Assembly: GCA_046729975.1 (NCBI GenBank)
Contig: JBKPHS010000103.1
Location: forward strand, 1-15,144
Source: JBKPHS01 sp046729975
Lineage (GTDB): Bacteria > Actinomycetota > Thermoleophilia > Solirubrobacterales > Thermoleophilaceae
Reading direction: 5' to 3'
Length of the DNA stretch: 15,144 bases
Shown here: positions 12,662 through 15,144 of the stretch, one piece after another
Layout of the letters: every line of letters begins with the position of its first letter
How positions within the stretch are numbered: the stretch's first letter is position 1
Translations under genes and position numbers: made by a program
The notes under the pieces: generated by a model
Seen by the model: the letters and a program-made list of their open reading frames with translations, nothing else
Databases searched by the model: none
Told to the model about the DNA's origin: nothing

Positions 12662-15143
12662 TTCCCCGCCACTCCGCCTCCTCATCGCGCGGTCGCAGCG
12701 GCAGCCCGTCGCGGACCCGGAGGACCAGGAGAGCGACGTCGTCGTTCGGCTGCTCGTCCTGGAACTCGAGCACCTGGGCCTGGATCCTGTCCACGATCCG
12801 GGTGGCGTCGAGACCGCAGCTGGCCTGAAGCAGGGCCACGAGGCGCTCCTCGCCGAACAGGCCGTTGTCGGAGCGAGCCTCCGAGACGCCGTCGGTATAG
12901 AGCACGAGCGCATCTCCCGGGAAGAGCTGCACCACGCTGTCCGCCAGATCCGGATCCGGGACGAGGCCGAGGAGCGTGCCCGGGGTGCCCGCGCTCTGGA
13001 CGCTGCCGTCGCTGCGCAGGACGAGCGGCATCGGATGGCCGCCACACGAGATCACGGCAGTGACGCCGTCCTCGGCCGGGCGCAGGCTCGCGTAGGCCAC
13101 CGTGCAGAAGCGGTCCTCGGTGCCCTGGCGGACCATCGCCTCGTTGAGCTGGGCCAAGATGCGGCTCGGAGCGGTCTCGCGCATGGCCGCGGCGCGCAGC
13201 GTGTAGCGGGCGAGGGCCGTAACCGTCGCGGCGCCCGGCCCCTTTCCGCGCACGTCGCCGATCACGGCGGCCCATGAGTCGCGGCCGGTCTGGAAGATGT
13301 CGTAGAAGTCCCCGCCCACCTCGTACGCCTCCCCGGCCGCCTGGTAGCGAGCGGCGATCTCGATCCCCGGCAGGTCCGGCAGGTGAGGCGGCAGCAGGCT
13401 CTGCTGGAGCGTTCGCGCGATGTAGCTCCGCTCGCTGTAGAGCCGCGCGTTCTGGACCGCCACGGCGGCGCGCCGCGCGATCTCCTCGGCGAGCTCCAGG
13501 TCGGCTTCAGTGAAGCGCCGGCCCGACTTCCCGCTGGCGAAGACAATTGCGCCGATGGTGTGCCCGAACGCGGCCATCGGGACGAACATGGCCGAGCGCA
13601 GGCCGACCGCGCGCAGCAGGCGCAGGTGCCCTTCGTCCCTTGTGTTCGCGACGAGAACGTCATCCGGGATCTCGGCATGCAGCTCGGAGACGCCGCTGCG
13701 CAGGACGCGCGCCACGGCGTCGTCCGAATCAGGATCGCGCGGGTAGCGTTCGCGGAGCTCCAGCGCGAGGGCTACCTTCTGGGGGTCGGCGTGAGCGACG
13801 GCCACGCGGTGGGTGGCGGCGCCGGCCTCCCCAACCTCGACGGCGCACCAGTCGGCTATGTCTGGCACGACGAGCTGGGCGACGCGCTGGAGCGTCGTCT
13901 CGTAGTCGAGCGAGCCGACGAGGGCGCGGCTCGTCTCTGCGAGGAAGCGGTGCGTCTGCTCGCTCCGCTTGTGCTCCGAGATGTCCTCGAAGATATTGAT
14001 TGCGAGAACGGTGTTGCCGGCATCGTCCAGGATGGGCGCCGCCTTGACGATCGACCAGCGCTCCTCGCCGGTCTCCCTGATCCGGAAGCGGACCACTGTG
14101 TCGGACGGCCTCTCGCCCGCGAGCGCGAGCCGGCCTGGCAGTCGCTCCAGGGGGAACGGCTGGCCGGTCTCGTCGAGCACGTCGAACTTGCCGAGGATCT
14201 CCTCGGTGGGAGCCGAAAGCAGCGCCTCGGCGGAGTCGAACCCGAGCGTCCGGACCGCCGCCTCGTTGGCATACACGAGCCGGCCCGTGGGATCCTGGGC
14301 CGTGACTCCGTCGGCGATGCCCTCGAGGATCGCCTCGAGCTGGTTCCGCGACCGGCCAAGGTCGATGCCGGCCTGCATCAACTCGCCTGTGAGGCGCTCC
14401 CGCTCCTCCTCGGCCCGCTTGCGCCCGGTTATGTCCCGCAAATAGCCCGTGAACATCGGCGGGCCCTCGCCATGGATCGGGGTGATCGCCAGCTCGACCG
14501 GGAACTCCGTCCCGTCGGCGCGCATCGCCGTCAGCTCCAAGCGGCGGTTGAGCATCGGCCCGTCCCCGGTCTCGCGGTAGCGGGCAAGACCCGCGCGGTG
14601 CCGCTCACGGAATGCGGGCGGGATTATCAGCTCGGCCATGTCAGCGCCGACGGCGGCCTCTCGCGCGTAGCCGAATGTCGCCTCCGCGGCGGGGTTGAAC
14701 TCGACCACGCGGCCCGCGCCGTCCATCGTGATCACGCAGTCCAGGGCGGACTCGAGAATCGACGTCTTGAGCGCATCGCTCTCGCTCACCACCTCCTGCG
14801 CGTGCGTTCGCTCGATGTACTGGCCGATCTGCGCGCCGAGGCCCGCCATCAGGTCGAGCAACTCGGCGTCCGGCGCGCGCGGCCCATGCGCGAAGAAGTC
14901 GATCGCACCGAGACAGCCGGAGGAGCCCTTGATCGGGAAGCCGAAGCCGCCGCGCAGTCCTGCCCGGGCGGCGACCGAGCCGCGGGGGAAGTTCGTCTCC
15001 ATGAGCACGTCCGGCACCCACACCGGCGCGCAGTTCGCCCACACACGTCCCGGAATGCCGCTGCCCGGCTCGAGCTCGATCTCCCGGGAGATGCGGACGA
15101 ACTCGGACATCGCCTCCTCGTCCGCGGCCCAGACCTCGTCGCA
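12642..15143 (-). CDS. GAF-PAS-PAS-GAF-PP2C (RsbU/SpoIIE-type) phosphatase, N terminus outside window
   Basis: The frame is open to the right edge, so the protein is longer than the 833 residues visible. Counting from the first in-frame ATG (15110): a GAF domain in progress (about 1-98, LEPGSGIPGRVW), PAS 1 (about 113-232, VVEFNPAAEATFGYAR, then GYLRDITGRKRAEEE), PAS 2 (about 257-382, LVYANEAAVRTLGF, then FEDISEHKRSEQ), GAF 2 (about 390-555), and a PP2C phosphatase (about 575-800). The phosphatase metal motifs are present: VGGDFYD (598-604), GDVRGKG (618-624), YTDGVSEAR (738-746) and NDDVALLVLRV (789-799). Relatives dephosphorylate anti-anti-sigma factors in stress and partner-switching pathways. 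No STAS protein or anti-sigma kinase is visible here. The last codons (SAPAPA and stop) come from the palindrome arm, so the native C-terminus may once have been different. No transmembrane helix is seen, so it is probably a soluble sensor. Confidence 0.93.
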   Translation of the reverse strand, partial: CDEVWAADEEAMSEFVRISREIELEPGSGIPGRVWANCAPVWVPDVLMETNFPRGSVAARAGLRGGFGFPIKGSSGCLGAIDFFAHGPRAPDAELLDLMAGLGAQIGQYIERTHAQEVVSESDALKTSILESALDCVITMDGAGRVVEFNPAAEATFGYAREAAVGADMAELIIPPAFRERHRAGLARYRETGDGPMLNRRLELTAMRADGTEFPVELAITPIHGEGPPMFTGYLRDITGRKRAEEERERLTGELMQAGIDLGRSRNQLEAILEGIADGVTAQDPTGRLVYANEAAVRTLGFDSAEALLSAPTEEILGKFDVLDETGQPFPLERLPGRLALAGERPSDTVVRFRIRETGEERWSIVKAAPILDDAGNTVLAINIFEDISEHKRSEQTHRFLAETSRALVGSLDYETTLQRVAQLVVPDIADWCAVEVGEAGAATHRVAVAHADPQKVALALELRERYPRDPDSDDAVARVLRSGVSELHAEIPDDVLVANTRDEGHLRLLRAVGLRSAMFVPMAAFGHTIGAIVFASGKSGRRFTEADLELAEEIARRAAVAVQNARLYSERSYIARTLQQSLLPPHLPDLPGIEIAARYQAAGEAYEVGGDFYDIFQTGRDSWAAVIGDVRGKGPGAATVTALARYTLRAAAMRETAPSRILAQLNEAMVRQGTEDRFCTVAYASLRPAEDGVTAVISCGGHPMPLVLRSDGSVQSAGTPGTLLGLVPDPDLADSVVQLFPGDALVLYTDGVSEARSDNGLFGEERLVALLQASCGLDATRIVDRIQAQVLEFQDEQPNDDVALLVLRVRDGLPLRPRDEEAEWRGSAPAPA

Positions 15144-15144
15144 G

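Noticed and set aside
12451..12670. The 7-bp direct repeat ccccgcc flanking the palindrome as a proven target duplication
   Set aside because: A 7-bp C-rich match is easily found by chance here, and it does not abut the matched arm ends exactly. It is kept only as a hint.
12499..12672. N-terminal extension of the 71-aa protein to GTG 12672
   Set aside because: An AGGAGG lies near this GTG, but it is inside codons of the phosphatase gene. The added 58 codons are palindrome DNA with lower G/C at third positions and an Arg-rich product.
11513..13045. A 510-codon minus-strand open frame
   Set aside because: It spans the CBS-DUF294 gene in antisense, the palindrome and part of the phosphatase gene in the wrong frame. 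Its composition is Arg/Ser/Ala-rich without motifs.
1..15144. tRNA, rRNA, CRISPR array, transposase or phage genes
   Set aside because: None was seen. Intergenic space is small and accounted for, and no short regularly spaced repeats occur.

Overview
The window is very GC-rich, with codon third positions almost all G or C, frequent GTG starts and tightly overlapping genes. This, the KorA/KorB type and the multi-sensor phosphatase suggest a high-GC actinomycete, perhaps of the Thermoleophilia (Solirubrobacter/Gaiella) kind. The phylum-level guess is fairly safe; the class is inference. Two genes run off the window: korA at the left edge and a sensor phosphatase at the right edge.

Layout. (1) 2-2058, plus strand: the end of korA and all of korB, the two subunits of 2-oxoacid (2-oxoglutarate type):ferredoxin oxidoreductase, overlapping by 4 bp. 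(2) 2059-2215: a convergent intergenic stretch holding three hairpins. (3) 2216-3163, minus: a DUF1152 protein of unknown function, separated from the next gene by a perfect 12-bp-stem hairpin. (4) 3229-10720, minus: a compact array transcribed right to left. It encodes a 65-aa two-helix membrane protein, a symporter-STAC-histidine kinase, a lone receiver domain, a membrane-anchored degenerate kinase fused to a DEDDh 3'-5' exonuclease, a DUF485 protein and an ActP-type acetate/monocarboxylate symporter. (5) 10808-12262, plus, divergent from that array: a CBS-CBS-DUF294 nucleotidyltransferase-like protein. The shared 87-bp promoter region carries a perfect 7-6-7 dyad and possible -10 elements. 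(6) 12283-12498, minus: a 71-aa unknown protein. (7) 12461-12661: a roughly 200-bp imperfect palindrome. (8) 12642 to the right edge, minus: a GAF-PAS-PAS-GAF-PP2C (RsbU/SpoIIE type) phosphatase.

How the genes may work together. Regions 4 and 5 look like one acetate (or related carboxylate) sensing and uptake module. The kinase has a transporter-like sensor of the CbrA/CrbS class, and ActP with its DUF485 partner does the transport. Between them lie proteins with no obvious transcriptional output: a receiver without a DNA-binding domain, a tethered nuclease with a dead-looking kinase core, and a GlnD-like nucleotidyltransferase with CBS sensors. The most interesting idea is that the nucleotidyltransferase and the nuclease form an opposing pair, acting on a protein-bound or small nucleotide signal at the membrane next to the transporter. 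This is inference from domain content and gene order. Other points worth attention are the 200-bp palindrome, which supplies the stop codon of one gene and the start codon of the next, and the operator-like dyad in the divergent promoter.
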